Shown piece after piece: positions 16,689 to 29,353 of a DNA stretch of 64,000 nt. Source of the DNA: Azospirillum doebereinerae (GTDB taxonomy: Bacteria > Pseudomonadota > Alphaproteobacteria > Azospirillales > Azospirillaceae); the NCBI RefSeq assembly GCF_003989665.1, contig NZ_RZIJ01000001.1, positions 434,001-498,000 on the forward strand, given 5' to 3'. Both the position numbers and the translations under genes were made by a program. Position 1 is the first letter of the stretch, and every line of letters starts with the position of its first letter. The notes below the pieces were generated by a model. That model worked only from the letters and a program-made list of their open reading frames with translations, did not search any database and was not told the DNA's origin.

Positions 16689-17198
16689 ATGGACCCCACC
16701 ATGCACCCCAAACCCCATTTCGAGCGCCTCGCCCTTTACAACCGCTGGGCCAACCGGCGCCTCTACGATACCGCCTCGGCGTTGACCGACGCGCAGTTCC
16801 GTGAGGATCGCGGCGCCTTCTTCGGCTCGCTGTGCGGCACGCTGAACCACATTCTGGTCGCCGACCGGATCTGGCTGGAACGCATCGAGGGAAGCGGCCC
16901 GAAACCCTCCTCGCTCGCCGAAATCCTGCACGACCGCCTCGACGACCTCCACGCCGCGCGCGAGGCGGAGGACGAGCGCATCCTCCGCATGGTCCAGGCC
17001 CTGCCCGACGACCGGTTCGAGACGATTCTCGCCTACCGCAACACCGCCGGCACGCCGTTCGAGCTGCCCTTCGCCCCGGTGCTGACCCACGTCTTCAATC
17101 ATCAGACCCATCACCGGGGGCAGGCCCACACGCTGCTGAGCCAGTTCGGGCTGAAGGCGCCGGTCATCGACTTCGTCTATTTCCTGCTCGACCGCTGA
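16689..17198 (+). CDS. DinB-family protein (putative metal-dependent hydrolase/transferase)
   Basis: A 169-residue four-helix-bundle protein of the DinB/YfiT-like superfamily. Metal-site histidines appear in GTLNHILVADRIW and VFNHQTHHRGQAHTLL, the family triad. Members include thiol-transferases and uncharacterised enzymes; no substrate can be named. The ATG at 16689 is used; an ATG four codons further in (16701) is equally possible, and the longer frame runs back through the repeat and FtsK gene. The stop is seven bases before the PPOX gene, so these two form an operon. Confidence 0.83.
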   Translation: MDPTMHPKPHFERLALYNRWANRRLYDTASALTDAQFREDRGAFFGSLCGTLNHILVADRIWLERIEGSGPKPSSLAEILHDRLDDLHAAREAEDERILRMVQALPDDRFETILAYRNTAGTPFELPFAPVLTHVFNHQTHHRGQAHTLLSQFGLKAPVIDFVYFLLDR

Positions 17199-17204
17199 GG
17201 CGCC

Positions 17205-17819
17205 ATGACCCGACCGATCACCGACCTCGCCACGCTGGAGGCCCTCTACGGCGAACCCGGCGCTCCCTCGCTGGCCAAGGAGGTGCCGCAGCTCACCCCC
17301 GGTTACCGCGCGCTGATCGAGGCGTCGCCCTTCTTCGTTCTGGCCACCAGCGGACCGGGGGGACTGGACGCCTCGCCGCGCGGCGACGGGCCGGGCTTCG
17401 TCCGGGTGGCGGATGAGCGGACCCTGCTGATCCCGGATCGGCGCGGCAACAACCGCATCGACAGCCTGCGCAACGTGCTGGCCGACCCGCGCGTCGGGCT
17501 GCTGTTCCTGGTGCCGGGGGTGAACGAGACGCTGCGCGTCAATGGCCGCGCCGTCATCGACGCGGACCCGGCGCTGTGCGAGAGCTTCGCCGTCGACGGC
17601 AAGCCGCCGAAGTCGGTGCTGGCGGTCACGGTCGAGTCGGTGTTCTTCCAATGCGCCCGCGCCCTGCTGCGCTCCCGCCTGTGGGATCCGGCGGTGCAGG
17701 TGCCGCGCGCCAGCCTGCCCTCCACCGGCGCGCTGCTGGCCGAGGCCAGCGCCGGGCGCGAGGGCGGCGAGGCCTACGAGCGCTCCCTGGCCGAGCGCAT
17801 TCCCAAGACGCTCTACTGA
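17205..17819 (+). CDS. Pyridoxamine 5'-phosphate oxidase-like FMN-binding protein (MSMEG_1061-type)
   Basis: A 204-residue split-beta-barrel flavoprotein-like protein. Typical segments are FFVLATSGPGGLDASPRGDGPGFVRV, TLLIPDRRGNNRIDSLRNVLADPRVGLLFLVPG, the R-V-N-G-x-A turn, and the C-terminal FFQCARALLRSRLWDP. The RRGNNR stretch is the usual FMN-phosphate contact in this subgroup. Related proteins are annotated as oxidoreductases of unknown substrate. It ends one base before the convergent histidine kinase gene, leaving no terminator space. Confidence 0.87.
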   Translation: MTRPITDLATLEALYGEPGAPSLAKEVPQLTPGYRALIEASPFFVLATSGPGGLDASPRGDGPGFVRVADERTLLIPDRRGNNRIDSLRNVLADPRVGLLFLVPGVNETLRVNGRAVIDADPALCESFAVDGKPPKSVLAVTVESVFFQCARALLRSRLWDPAVQVPRASLPSTGALLAEASAGREGGEAYERSLAERIPKTLY

Positions 17820-17820
17820 G

Positions 17821-19836
17821 CTACTCGGCCAGTTGCGGCGACGGCGGCAGCCCGTCGTCGCGCAGGCGGATGGTGAAGACCGAGCCGGCCCCCATCACGC
17901 TGTCCACCCCCAGCGTCCCGCCATGGGCGGCGACGATCTTCTGCGTCAGGTAGAGCCCGACGCCCGAGCCCTTGGTCCCCTTGGCCGAGGCGGCGCGGAA
18001 ATAGATGGAGCCGATGCGCTCCACCTCCTCCGGGGTCATGCCGCGCCCCTGGTCGGTGACGCTGATGGCGACGCCGCCCGGTTCCTCCCGCGCGGTCACC
18101 GCGACCGGCGTGTCGGGCGCGGAGTAGCGCAGCGCGTTCTGCACGAGGTTGCTCAAGGCCACGCCGAGGAACTGCGTGTCGACCCGCACCGGACGGTCCG
18201 GCGCCTCGACCGACAGGGTCACCCGCGTCTCGGCCTCCGCCGCCGTCAGCCCGTCGAGCGCCGAATCGAGCACCGACCCCAGCGGCACCGGCTCCGGCCG
18301 CAAGGCCAGCGCGCCCTGGTCGAGCGCGTCGGAGGACAGGAACATCTCCACCAGATCCACCAGCTTCCGCGTGGTGGCGCGCACCCGGTCCAGCCGCTTG
18401 AGCGTCGCCGGGTCCGCGATGCCGCCGGTCATCCCGATCATCTGCGCGGCGCTGTCGATGGAGGCCAGCGGCGAGCGGAACTCGTGCGACAGCATGGCGA
18501 TGAAATTGCGCTGCTCCTCCGCGCGCTTGATGACGAAGGCGGTCTGCTGCTCGGCGCGCAGCCGTTCGGTCTGGAGGCGGCGCAGGCGCAGCGTCATCCC
18601 GGCGCCGAGGATCGACACGGCCACCACCGAGGAGAGCTGGTAGGGGTCCATCGGCAGGGCGTCCACCGGGATGCCGCCGCGCATCGCCAACTGCGCCAGC
18701 GACACACCGACCACCGAGGTGAGGGTGCTGGCGAGGTAGAAGCGCAGGATGACGTCCTGACGGTCGCGCCGGATCAGGACGACGATCAGCACGAAGCTGA
18801 TCAGCATCAGGACGCTGCCGACCACGCTGAGCAGCGGGTTGACCGTGCTGAACAGCGACGGCATCACCGTGGCCGGGATCGCCGCCACCGCCAGCGCCGC
18901 CACCGCCAGGAAGACCCGGTGCAGACGGGGAAAGCTGGCCTTCAGGTCGAGGACCCGGTCCCACATGACGATGGCGGCGGCCACGCCGAGGAAGCCGCTG
19001 CCGCCGACCTCCAGGTTCATCAGCCAACCGGGGCTGTCGGGCAGGATCGTCGCCGCGATGCCGTTGGCGAACAGATAGTAGAAAAAGACCGTCGCGACGT
19101 AGCCGGTGTAGGCCAGCAGCCCCGAATCCTGAAGCATCAGGCCGAGCGCCGTGTAGGCGATCACCAGGATCGCCAGCACGCCGAAGAACATGCCGTGGAA
19201 CAGCAGCACCTCGGTCTGGCGCGCGACGAAGGCGGCGGGCGTCCACAGCGTCCCCGACATGTTCATCGCGCTGACCGAATCGACCTTCAGGTAGACGGTG
19301 ACCGTCCTCCCCTCCGGCAGGGTCAGCGGCGTCGTGTGCAGCCGGGTCTGCAACGGCCGCTGGCTGTAGGGCACGAAGTCGCCCATGCGGATGACGCGGA
19401 AGTCCGACTCGACCACCGCCCGCTCCTGGAGCGGCACATGGAGATCGAGATGGTCGATGTAGGATTCGCCCAGTTCCAGGATCCAGTCGGCCGGCGCGCC
19501 CGGTTCGCGGCGCAGATCCAGCCGGTACCAATGGATGTCGCGGGTCTGGCCGACCCCCCGCAGGTCGGGGCGCGGAACGAATCGTCCCTCGGCATCGGCC
19601 GCCAGCGTGTCGGCGAAGGACAGGGCGCGGTCACGGTCGACCAGCCGGCTGAGATGCCCGGACAGCGAGAGACCCCGCGTCTCGGGCGTCAGACGCAGCG
19701 GCGGGGCCGGATCGGCGCGGGCCGTGCCGAATTCCGGCAGCAGCAGGACGGCGAGCAGCAGAACGGCGGCCAGACGAAGCGCGGCTGCCGCCGTCGTCCT
19801 CCACCATCCACGCCGTCGTCCGTCCGTCCGGACCAT
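17821..19836 (-). CDS. 7TM-DISM sensor histidine kinase
   Basis: A 671-residue membrane kinase. A signal/anchor helix (LAAVLLLAVLLLPEFG) precedes a periplasmic 7TMR-DISM extracellular-2-like beta domain (IHWYRLDL, WILELGESYIDHLDLHVP), then seven membrane helices between about residues 230 and 415. The cytoplasmic part has a HisKA box NFIAMLSHEFRSPLASID, the N box NLVQNALRYS, and G boxes TDQGRGMTPEE and GSGVGLYLTQKIV. No receiver domain or cognate regulator is adjacent, so it is an orphan kinase here. The ATG is chosen before the basic n-region; the longer frame adds about 39 residues without support. Confidence 0.9.
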   Translation of the reverse strand: MVRTDGRRRGWWRTTAAAALRLAAVLLLAVLLLPEFGTARADPAPPLRLTPETRGLSLSGHLSRLVDRDRALSFADTLAADAEGRFVPRPDLRGVGQTRDIHWYRLDLRREPGAPADWILELGESYIDHLDLHVPLQERAVVESDFRVIRMGDFVPYSQRPLQTRLHTTPLTLPEGRTVTVYLKVDSVSAMNMSGTLWTPAAFVARQTEVLLFHGMFFGVLAILVIAYTALGLMLQDSGLLAYTGYVATVFFYYLFANGIAATILPDSPGWLMNLEVGGSGFLGVAAAIVMWDRVLDLKASFPRLHRVFLAVAALAVAAIPATVMPSLFSTVNPLLSVVGSVLMLISFVLIVVLIRRDRQDVILRFYLASTLTSVVGVSLAQLAMRGGIPVDALPMDPYQLSSVVAVSILGAGMTLRLRRLQTERLRAEQQTAFVIKRAEEQRNFIAMLSHEFRSPLASIDSAAQMIGMTGGIADPATLKRLDRVRATTRKLVDLVEMFLSSDALDQGALALRPEPVPLGSVLDSALDGLTAAEAETRVTLSVEAPDRPVRVDTQFLGVALSNLVQNALRYSAPDTPVAVTAREEPGGVAISVTDQGRGMTPEEVERIGSIYFRAASAKGTKGSGVGLYLTQKIVAAHGGTLGVDSVMGAGSVFTIRLRDDGLPPSPQLAE

Positions 19837-20086
19837 GCCCGTTCCCGTCGCTGTTACAGGGCTGACATAGCCGCTGTTCCCTAGGATTTTATTAAACTCT
19901 CGTGAGGAATGGACTCTTCTCCATCCGTTCGCCCAGCGGATGAACGATGGCAAGGCCCCGTTCAGAATCCATGACGGGCATGGGAAAAACCAGATTTTTC
20001 AAGCCACGCCCGCCGATTCCACAGGGCCTGACCGAAATCCTGCGACAGGACGACGCGCCTTCGCGATGGGCGGAGAATGCCCCCAT

Positions 20087-20100
20087 TTGACTTGGGTCAA
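20087..20100 (+). promoter_or_regulatory. FNR/Anr-type box of the nap promoter
   Basis: TTGACTTGGGTCAA is a perfect dyad (TTGAC-N4-GTCAA) close to the FNR-family consensus TTGAT-N4-ATCAA. A -10-like TACTAA at 20125-20130 would place the start of transcription near 20135, so the box would centre at about -41.5, the class II activator position. It is about 100 bases before napE. Oxygen-limited activation of nap by an FNR or Nnr/Dnr-type regulator is inferred. The rest of the 19837-20187 gap holds no gene that I can support. Confidence 0.65.
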
Positions 20101-20187
20101 TTTCAAAAGGTGCCAAAGGACCAATACTAAGGACCGATATGGCCTCATACCTCGGGGCCGATCCACCCTGACGGATTGAGCACGCCC

Positions 20188-20349
20188 ATGATGTCGAACC
20201 CGACACCGAACGCATCCTCCGGTCCCACGCGCCGCACGGAAACCCTGATGTTCCTCGCGCTGTCGGTCCTCGTCTGGCCGGTCATCGCCATCGGCAGCGT
20301 CGGCGCCTACGGCTTTTCCATCTGGATGTACCAGATCCTGACCCACTGA
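20188..20349 (+). CDS. napE: Periplasmic nitrate reductase small membrane subunit NapE
   Basis: A 53-residue single-span membrane protein. After a short polar leader with TRRTETLMF comes one hydrophobic helix (LALSVLVWPVIAIGSVGAYGF) and the short tail SIWMYQILTH. This matches NapE in size, the R-R-x-E-T-x-x-F-L motif and position at the head of a nap operon. NapE's exact role is not settled. ATG codons at 20188 and 20191 are both possible. The gene is shorter than usual annotation cut-offs, so it is easily missed. Confidence 0.85.
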   Translation: MMSNPTPNASSGPTRRTETLMFLALSVLVWPVIAIGSVGAYGFSIWMYQILTH

Positions 20350-20358
20350 GTGCCGATC

Positions 20359-20631
20359 ATGCCCCGCACGCCAGAGATCCACGTCTCCAGCCTCGTCATC
20401 CAGCACAACCCGGACCGCACCGAGTCGCTCCGCGAGGCCGCCGCCGCCATCGCCGGGCTCGACTGGTGCGCGGCGGAGAACGGCAAGGCCGTGGTGACGC
20501 TGGTCACCGGCAGCGCGCACGAGGTCCTCGACCACATCGCGACGCTGAACGCCGTTCCCGGCGTCCACACCACCACCATGGTCTTCCACCATTACGAGCC
20601 GGCGGACGCGGTCGAGGCGCCGGCGGGTTAA
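20359..20631 (+). CDS. napD: NapA-specific chaperone NapD
   Basis: A 90-residue cytoplasmic chaperone that binds the Tat signal of NapA during cofactor insertion. It has the NapD pattern [14 protein letters not shown] at the start, [13 protein letters not shown] in the middle and [17 protein letters not shown] near the end. The ATG at 20359 is chosen; a GTG at 20350, directly after the napE stop, is an alternative. Between napE and napA in the same transcript. Confidence 0.92.
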   Translation: MPRTPEIHVSSLVIQHNPDRTESLREAAAAIAGLDWCAAENGKAVVTLVTGSAHEVLDHIATLNAVPGVHTTTMVFHHYEPADAVEAPAG

Positions 20632-20710
20632 GCCCGCGCGCCTCCCCGTCCACGCCCCGGCCAACCCCACCCACGCCCAGGCAAAGCCTCAAGGCCCAGG
20701 AGTTTCCCAT

Positions 20711-23212
20711 ATGCTGCTGTCACGCCGCGATTACATGAAGGCGCAAGCCGCCGCTGCCGCCGCCGCGGCGGCCGGCATAAGCCTGCCGGCCTCGGCCGGC
20801 ACCCTGCTCACCGGCGAAGGCGCCAAGCTGAACTGGTCCAAGGCTCCCTGCCGCTTCTGCGGCACCGGCTGCGGCGTGATGGTCGGCGTCAAGGACGGGC
20901 GCGTGGTCGCCACCCATGGCGACGTGAAGGCCGAGGTCAACCGGGGTCTGAACTGCGTGAAGGGCTATTTCCTGTCCAAGATCATGTACGGCGAGGACCG
21001 GCTGACCCAGCCGCTGCTGCGCATGAAGGACGGCAAATTCGACAAGGACGGCGAGTTCCAGCCGATCTCCTGGGACGCCGCCTTCGACATCATGGCCGAA
21101 AAGTGGAAGGAGACCCTGAAGAAGAAGGGTCCGACCGCCGTCGGCATGTTCGGCTCGGGCCAGTGGACCATCTACGAGGGTTACGCGGCGTCCAAGCTGA
21201 TGAAGGCGGGCTTCCGCTCCAACAACCTCGACCCCAACGCGCGCCACTGCATGGCGTCGGCGGTCGTGGGCTTCATGCGGACCTTCGGCATGGACGAGCC
21301 GATGGGCTGCTACGACGACATGGAGCAGGCCGACGCCTTCGTGCTGTGGGGCTCCAACATGGCGGAGATGCACCCCATCCTGTGGACCCGCATCACCGAC
21401 CGCCGCCTCAGCCACCCCGGCTGCAAGGTGGCGGTGCTGTCCACCTTCGAGCACCGCAGCTTCGACCTCGCCGACATCGGCATGGTGTTCACGCCGGGCT
21501 CCGATCTGGCGATCCTGAACTACATCGCCAACCACATCATCAAGACCGGCCGGGTCAACCAGGACTTCATCGCCAAGCACTGCAACTTCAAGCGCGGCCG
21601 CGACGACATCGGCTACGGCCTGCGCCCCGAGCACGCGCTGGAGCAGAAGGCCAAGAACGCCGCCAAAGCCACCGAATCCGACCCGATCAGCTTCGAGGAG
21701 TTCGCGAAGTTCGTCGAACCCTACACGCTGGACAAGGCGCACGAGCTGTCGGGCGTGCCGAAGAACCGGCTGGAGGCGCTGGCCGAGCTGTACGCCGACC
21801 CGAAGACCAAGGTCATGTCGCTGTGGACCATGGGCTTCAACCAGCATGTGCGCGGGGTCTGGGCCAACAACCTCGTCTACAACATCCATCTGCTGACGGG
21901 TAAGATCTCGCAGCCCGGCAACGGCCCCTTCTCGCTGACCGGCCAGCCGTCCGCCTGCGGCACGGCGCGCGAGGTCGGCGTGTTCTCGCACCGGCTGCCC
22001 GCCGACATGGTGGTGACCAACCCGGAACACCGCCACCACGCCGAGGAGATCTGGAAGCTGCCGGAGGGGACGATCCCCGACAAGGTCGGCTACCACGCCG
22101 TCCAGCAGGACCGCATGCTGAAGGACGGTAAGCTCAACGCCTATTGGGTGCTGTGCACCAACAACATGCAGACGGCGCCGAACACGGCGAAGGAGACCTT
22201 CCCCGGCTACCGCAACCCGGAGAACTTCGTCGTCGTCTCCGATCCCTACCCGACCGTGACGGCGCTGGCCGCCGACCTCATCCTGCCCACCGCCATGTGG
22301 GTCGAGAAGGAGGGCGGCTACGGCAACGCCGAGCGCCGCACGCAGCTGTGGCACCAGTTGGTCAACGCGCCGGACGGCGCGCGGTCCGACCTGTGGCAGT
22401 TGATGGAGTTCTCCAAGCGCTTCCAGATCGAGGAGGTCTGGCCCGAGGAGCTGCTGAACAAGAAGCCGGAACTGCGCGGCAAGTCGCTCTACGACGTGCT
22501 GTTCCGCAACGGGCAGGTCGACCGCTTCCCGCTGACCGACCTCGACGCGAACTACGAGAACTTCGAGGCCAAGCAGGCCGGCTTCTACGTCCAAAAGGGG
22601 TTGTTCGAGGAATACGCCGCCTTCGGGCGCGGCCATGGCCATGATCTGGCGTCCTTCGACCAGTATCACCAGGAGCGCGGCCTGCGCTGGCCGGTGGTCG
22701 ACGGCAAGGAGACCAAGTGGCGCTACCGCGAGGGCTCCGACCCCTACGTGAAGGCCGGCGAGGGCATGCGCTTCTATGGCAACAAGGACGGCAAGGCCAA
22801 CGTCTTCGCCCTGCCCTACGAGCCGCCGGCCGAGGCGCCGGACGCCGACTACCCGTTCTGGCTCAGCACCGGCCGGGTGCTGGAGCACTGGCACAGCGGT
22901 TCGATGACCCTGCGCGTGCCGGAACTGCGCAAGGCCGTCCCCAACGCGGTCGCCTACATGCACCCCGACGACGCCAAGCAGTTGAACGTGCGGCGCGGGC
23001 AGGAGGTGCGCGTCACCTCCCGGCGCGGCGAGGTCCGGGTCCGGGTCGAGACGCGCGGGCGCAACAAGCCGCCGCGCGGCCTGATCTTCGTGCCCTTCTT
23101 CGACCACACCGTGCTCATCAACAAGGTGACGATGGACGCCACCGACCCGCTCAGCAAGCAGACCGACTACAAGAAATGCGCGGTCAAGATCACCCCCGTC
23201 CTGAGCGCGTGA
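20711..23212 (+). CDS. napA: Periplasmic nitrate reductase catalytic subunit NapA
   Basis: An 833-residue molybdoenzyme that reduces nitrate to nitrite in the periplasm. The twin-arginine signal [14 protein letters not shown] is followed by the [4Fe-4S] ligands C47-x2-C50-x3-C54 and C82 in [11 protein letters not shown]. The Mo-ligand region is [19 protein letters not shown]-type bis-MGD contacts include [10 protein letters not shown] and [18 protein letters not shown], and the C-terminal [19 protein letters not shown] is characteristic of NapA. Length and motifs match full-length, intact NapA. Its Tat export would use NapD encoded upstream. Confidence 0.98.
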   Translation: MLLSRRDYMKAQAAAAAAAAAGISLPASAGTLLTGEGAKLNWSKAPCRFCGTGCGVMVGVKDGRVVATHGDVKAEVNRGLNCVKGYFLSKIMYGEDRLTQPLLRMKDGKFDKDGEFQPISWDAAFDIMAEKWKETLKKKGPTAVGMFGSGQWTIYEGYAASKLMKAGFRSNNLDPNARHCMASAVVGFMRTFGMDEPMGCYDDMEQADAFVLWGSNMAEMHPILWTRITDRRLSHPGCKVAVLSTFEHRSFDLADIGMVFTPGSDLAILNYIANHIIKTGRVNQDFIAKHCNFKRGRDDIGYGLRPEHALEQKAKNAAKATESDPISFEEFAKFVEPYTLDKAHELSGVPKNRLEALAELYADPKTKVMSLWTMGFNQHVRGVWANNLVYNIHLLTGKISQPGNGPFSLTGQPSACGTAREVGVFSHRLPADMVVTNPEHRHHAEEIWKLPEGTIPDKVGYHAVQQDRMLKDGKLNAYWVLCTNNMQTAPNTAKETFPGYRNPENFVVVSDPYPTVTALAADLILPTAMWVEKEGGYGNAERRTQLWHQLVNAPDGARSDLWQLMEFSKRFQIEEVWPEELLNKKPELRGKSLYDVLFRNGQVDRFPLTDLDANYENFEAKQAGFYVQKGLFEEYAAFGRGHGHDLASFDQYHQERGLRWPVVDGKETKWRYREGSDPYVKAGEGMRFYGNKDGKANVFALPYEPPAEAPDADYPFWLSTGRVLEHWHSGSMTLRVPELRKAVPNAVAYMHPDDAKQLNVRRGQEVRVTSRRGEVRVRVETRGRNKPPRGLIFVPFFDHTVLINKVTMDATDPLSKQTDYKKCAVKITPVLSA

Positions 23213-23223
23213 GGAGACCCGTC

Positions 23224-23733
23224 ATGAAGACCCGCTTCCTGATCGCCGCCCTGGCGTTCCTCGCCGCCGCCCCCGCCCTGGTCACCGGGGTGATCGCGGC
23301 GGACGGTCCTCCCCCCGCCTCCGGCCCGGCTTACCAAGGCCCCAAGGTGTCCTCCGGGCCGCACCCCATCACGCTCGACGTCCAGGCCGAGAGCACGACC
23401 CGCGAGATCGTCGACGACGTGAAGCGCGTGCGGAACTACGCCGACCAGCCGCCGCTGATCCCGCACGCCATCCGCGACTACCAGATCGACCTGAACATCA
23501 ACAAGTGCCTGACCTGCCACGACCGCCGCAACGTCGAGGGCTCGCAGGCGCCGATGGTCTCGGTCACGCATTTCCAGGACCGCGACGGGCAGACGCTCGG
23601 CACCGTGTCGGCGCGCCGCTATTTCTGCACCCAGTGCCACGTGCCGCAGACCGACGCCAAGCCCATCGTCGGCAACAGCTTCCGCGATTTCGACGCGGTG
23701 CTGGGGACGGCGGGCAAGGAAGGCGGGCACTGA
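23224..23733 (+). CDS. napB: Dihaem cytochrome c subunit NapB
   Basis: A 169-residue exported cytochrome that passes electrons to NapA. A signal peptide ([21 protein letters not shown]) precedes two haem c sites, [11 protein letters not shown] and [12 protein letters not shown], and the NapB-type [16 protein letters not shown] stretch between signal and first haem. Follows napA by 11 bases and nearly touches napC, so one transcript is expected. Two distal histidines (HAIRD and VTHFQD) are plausible axial ligands. Confidence 0.96.
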   Translation: MKTRFLIAALAFLAAAPALVTGVIAADGPPPASGPAYQGPKVSSGPHPITLDVQAESTTREIVDDVKRVRNYADQPPLIPHAIRDYQIDLNINKCLTCHDRRNVEGSQAPMVSVTHFQDRDGQTLGTVSARRYFCTQCHVPQTDAKPIVGNSFRDFDAVLGTAGKEGGH

Positions 23734-23734
23734 C

Positions 23735-24355
23735 ATGGCGGCGCTCCGGAACTTCCTTCTGCTGTGCTGGCGCGTCTTCGCGCGGCCCAGCGTGCATTTC
23801 AGCCTGGGCTTCCTGACGCTGGGCGGCTTCGTCGCCGGTGTGATGTTCTGGGGCGGCTTCAACACCGTCCTGGAGGCCACCAACAAGGAGGCCTTCTGCA
23901 TCGGCTGCCACGAGATGCGCGACAACCCCTATGAGGAGTTGAAGCAGACCATCCACTTCACCAACCGCTCGGGCGTGCGGGCGACCTGCCCGGACTGCCA
24001 CGTCCCGCACAACTGGACCGACAAGATCGCCCGCAAGATGCAGGCGTCCAAGGAAGTCTGGGGCAAAATCTTCGGCACCATCGACACCCGCGAGAAGTTC
24101 GTCGGGATGCGCCGCGAGCTGGCCGAGCACGAGTGGAAGCGGTTGAAGGAGAACAACTCGCTGGAATGCCGCAACTGCCACAGCGCCGAATCGATGGACA
24201 TCACCCGGCAGGCTCCGCGCGCGGCGAACATGCACCAGACCTATCTGTTCACCGGGCAGAACACCTGCATCGACTGCCACAAGGGCATCGCCCACCGTCT
24301 GCCCGACATGCACGGCGTCGATCCCGGCTGGAGCATGAAGACCAGCGCGAAGTGA
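23735..24355 (+). CDS. napC: Tetrahaem membrane quinol dehydrogenase NapC
   Basis: A 206-residue NapC/NirT-family cytochrome that takes electrons from the quinol pool for NapAB. One N-terminal anchor helix ([21 protein letters not shown]) is followed by four CxxCH sites: [24 protein letters not shown] and TCIDCHKG. The start is one base after the napB stop. No napF, napG or napH is present, so this is the minimal quinol-NapC-NapB-NapA chain. Confidence 0.97.
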   Translation: MAALRNFLLLCWRVFARPSVHFSLGFLTLGGFVAGVMFWGGFNTVLEATNKEAFCIGCHEMRDNPYEELKQTIHFTNRSGVRATCPDCHVPHNWTDKIARKMQASKEVWGKIFGTIDTREKFVGMRRELAEHEWKRLKENNSLECRNCHSAESMDITRQAPRAANMHQTYLFTGQNTCIDCHKGIAHRLPDMHGVDPGWSMKTSAK

Positions 24356-24386
24356 GCGTTCCTGCTCCCTCTCTGGCGCTTTCTTT

Positions 24387-24568
24387 TCCCTCTCCCCCCT
24401 GGGGAGAGGGTCAGGGTGAGGGGGTAACCCTCGCCCGCTTGCGGGAGAGGGTGGCTGCGCCAGCAGCCGGGTGAGGGTCTTCGCACATCCCGAAGGTTTC
24501 TGCGGTGCATCCCCCTCACCCCAACCCTCTCCCCGGGTGGGAGAGGGGGAACGAGGTGGGGAAGGGGA
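24387..24568. repeat. GC-rich palindromic intergenic repeats downstream of nap (family member 2)
   Basis: Several nested hairpins: CCCTCTCCCC...GGGGAGAGGG, CCCTCGCCCGCTTGCGGGAGAGGG, GCTGCGCCAGCAGC and CCCTCTCCCC...GGGAGAGGGGG. It is longer than the other copies and probably compound. It occupies the whole gap after napC and could act as a transcription end or mRNA-stabilising element for the nap operon; there is no clear T-run. Confidence 0.65.
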
Positions 24569-24571
24569 AAA

Positions 24572-24949
24572 TCACCCCAGCACGTCCACCGCCGTCAGGG
24601 CCAACAGGGTCACGGCGACGGCCTCGAACAGCCCGACCAGCAGCCGCATCCCGAGCGCCACGCCCCAGGTCGCAAGATCCCCGCGATGGCGGACCTCCTT
24701 CAGCAGGCGTTCCTGGATGCCGCCAACCGCGCGCCGCGCCGACAGGCCGACCAGCCCGCCGACCAGCGCCACGATCCCCGTCCCCAGCACGTAGTAGACG
24801 CCGCCCTTCCAGCCGGCGAAGCGGTCGGGATTGCCGAGCCAGACCAGCGTGCCGACCGCGATCCACACCGCCGCCGGCCAGACGCCGACGATTTCGGGCC
24901 CGATCTCCGGCCCCGGCAGTCCCGGCCCGCGCGCTCCATCCCCGGTCAT
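24572..24949 (-). CDS. Small polytopic membrane protein, unknown function
   Basis: A 125-residue protein with three or four hydrophobic segments: IVGVWPAAVWIAVGTLVWLG, YYVLGTGIVALVGGLVGLSA, and the C-terminal GMRLLVGLFEAVAVTLLALTAV. Between them is an ARRAVGGIQERLLKEVRHRGD cytoplasmic-looking helix. I do not recognise a named family. Starts 14 bases after the stop of the Cys-rich PAS gene, so the pair is likely one operon. Start ATG at 24949; the frame continues far upstream only as a shadow of the PAS gene. Confidence 0.68.
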   Translation of the reverse strand: MTGDGARGPGLPGPEIGPEIVGVWPAAVWIAVGTLVWLGNPDRFAGWKGGVYYVLGTGIVALVGGLVGLSARRAVGGIQERLLKEVRHRGDLATWGVALGMRLLVGLFEAVAVTLLALTAVDVLG

Positions 24950-24963
24950 CGCCCCGGCCCCTC

Positions 24964-25767
24964 TCAGCCGCCGGGAACGTGGCGGTAGGCCAGCACGCGG
25001 GTCGCCCGGCCACCCTCGACGTCGGCCAGCGGCAGCAGCAACTCCACGAAGCGGATACCCGGCAGCATCGGATCGTCGCGCACCATCAGGCAGCGCGGCT
25101 CGCCGCTGTCCAGGCAGGCCCGCAGGTCGCCCAGCCAGCGCTGCGCCGCCTGCTCCGGGTGGCATTCCGTCACCCGCCGGGTTGTCGGCCGCATGGAGAG
25201 CCGGCGCTGCAACGCCCGCCCGCAGGATTTGTAGACGAAATCCGATCCGTCGGCGGTCGGCTCCATCAGGCAGATGCGCGGCACCGTCTCGCGCACCTGC
25301 GCGGTGTCGATCTCTGTCGCCAGCGGGATGGCGCGCTTGCGCCGCAGCCGCAGCCAATGGGTGTAGAGCACGCGGACCTGCGGCGTCTGGTCCACGTCCA
25401 GCGGGTCGGCCCGGCAGGGCGGCGGCGGCTCGGCCTCCAGAACCGCCACGGCGGCGGCCGTCGACGCTTTCACGGCAGCGGCAACCGGCGTCACCACCGC
25501 GCGCGGGACCGAGGCGGCGGCGGTCACGGGCGCGTGGCCCAGCCGGCCGCCGTGCTTCTTCAGCATCGGCAGCGGCGCCCAGGCGGCGCAGGTGTGATAG
25601 CCCTTGGTGACCTTCCGGTAATCCTGGCTGCTGGCGGTCCGGCACTCCCCCTCCACGCCGTGGCGGGCGACGCGGACCAGCGTGCTGTCGTCCGACAGGA
25701 CACGCTCCCCCCCCCACGAGACGCAGGCGGCGCAGGCGCGGCTGTCCTTGGCGAAGGCGTGGCTCAT
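24964..25767 (-). CDS. Cysteine-cluster protein with PAS_5-type domain
   Basis: A 267-residue soluble protein in two parts. The N-terminal about 65 residues contain six cysteines ([25 protein letters not shown]) spaced as a possible metal or Fe-S site. An Ala/Val-rich linker follows, then a PAS_5-like domain from about 115: [24 protein letters not shown]...[25 protein letters not shown]-x-L-x-V-R-D-D, and [13 protein letters not shown]. It is probably a sensor; the signal is unknown. The ATG at 25767 opens with [12 protein letters not shown]; an upstream start at 25785 adds six residues. Precedes a small membrane protein gene. Confidence 0.7.
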   Translation of the reverse strand: MSHAFAKDSRACAACVSWGGERVLSDDSTLVRVARHGVEGECRTASSQDYRKVTKGYHTCAAWAPLPMLKKHGGRLGHAPVTAAASVPRAVVTPVAAAVKASTAAAVAVLEAEPPPPCRADPLDVDQTPQVRVLYTHWLRLRRKRAIPLATEIDTAQVRETVPRICLMEPTADGSDFVYKSCGRALQRRLSMRPTTRRVTECHPEQAAQRWLGDLRACLDSGEPRCLMVRDDPMLPGIRFVELLLPLADVEGGRATRVLAYRHVPGG

Positions 25768-25864
25768 GGGGGGTCGTATCTCCAAAGGGCGAGCCTGAAT
25801 TGATGCCCCCCTTTCGGGCAGGGTTCAAGGGCGGCGGGGCGTCCTTGAGATCCTGTCATGCGAT

Positions 25865-25917
25865 GGTGGCATCCATGCCACCCCTTCCCCCCCGGACCCG
25901 AACCCCCTATAAGGGGG
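25865..25917 (+). promoter_or_regulatory. Two palindromes in the carB leader
   Basis: GGTGGCAT-CC-ATGCCACC (25865-25882) and CCCCCT-ATA-AGGGGG (25903-25917) lie 90-145 bases before the carB ATG, downstream of the divergent PAS gene start. The second includes TATAAG, which could be a -10 element. They may be operator or leader-hairpin sites for carB, or control the divergent gene. Only symmetry is seen. Confidence 0.35.
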
Positions 25918-26009
25918 CCTTGCACGACACGCCCATCCCCGCTCCCCGTCTCCGGCTTCCGGCGTCTGGGGGGTTTTCTGCTGACCACAGCCTGGAACCG
26001 GATCGACCC

Positions 26010-29255
<3,246 letters not shown>

Positions 29256-29263
29256 GGACGGAC

Positions 29264-29298
29264 GACGGCGCGGCGGACCTCCTCCGCGCCGTCTTTGT
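29264..29298 (+). terminator. Rho-independent terminator after carB
   Basis: A perfect 10-bp stem, GACGGCGCGG (29264-29273) with CCGCGCCGTC (29284-29293), a 10-base loop and a short T-rich tail TTTGTCC. It begins nine bases after the carB stop and separates it from greA. Confidence 0.75.
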
Positions 29299-29353
29299 CC
29301 TTGATGTCGCTTTGGACAGGTCGAACGACTGCAAGCGGTGATGGACCGAACAG

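Noticed and set aside
17542..19884. 780-codon plus-strand frame across the histidine kinase
   Set aside because: It opposes a kinase gene with intact HisKA and ATPase boxes and its product is Arg/Gln/His-rich without domains.
25800..26009. N-terminal 70-residue extension of CarB
   Set aside because: The extension is proline/arginine-rich leader without homology, contains the palindromes, and the ATG at 26010 gives the standard CarB N-terminus.
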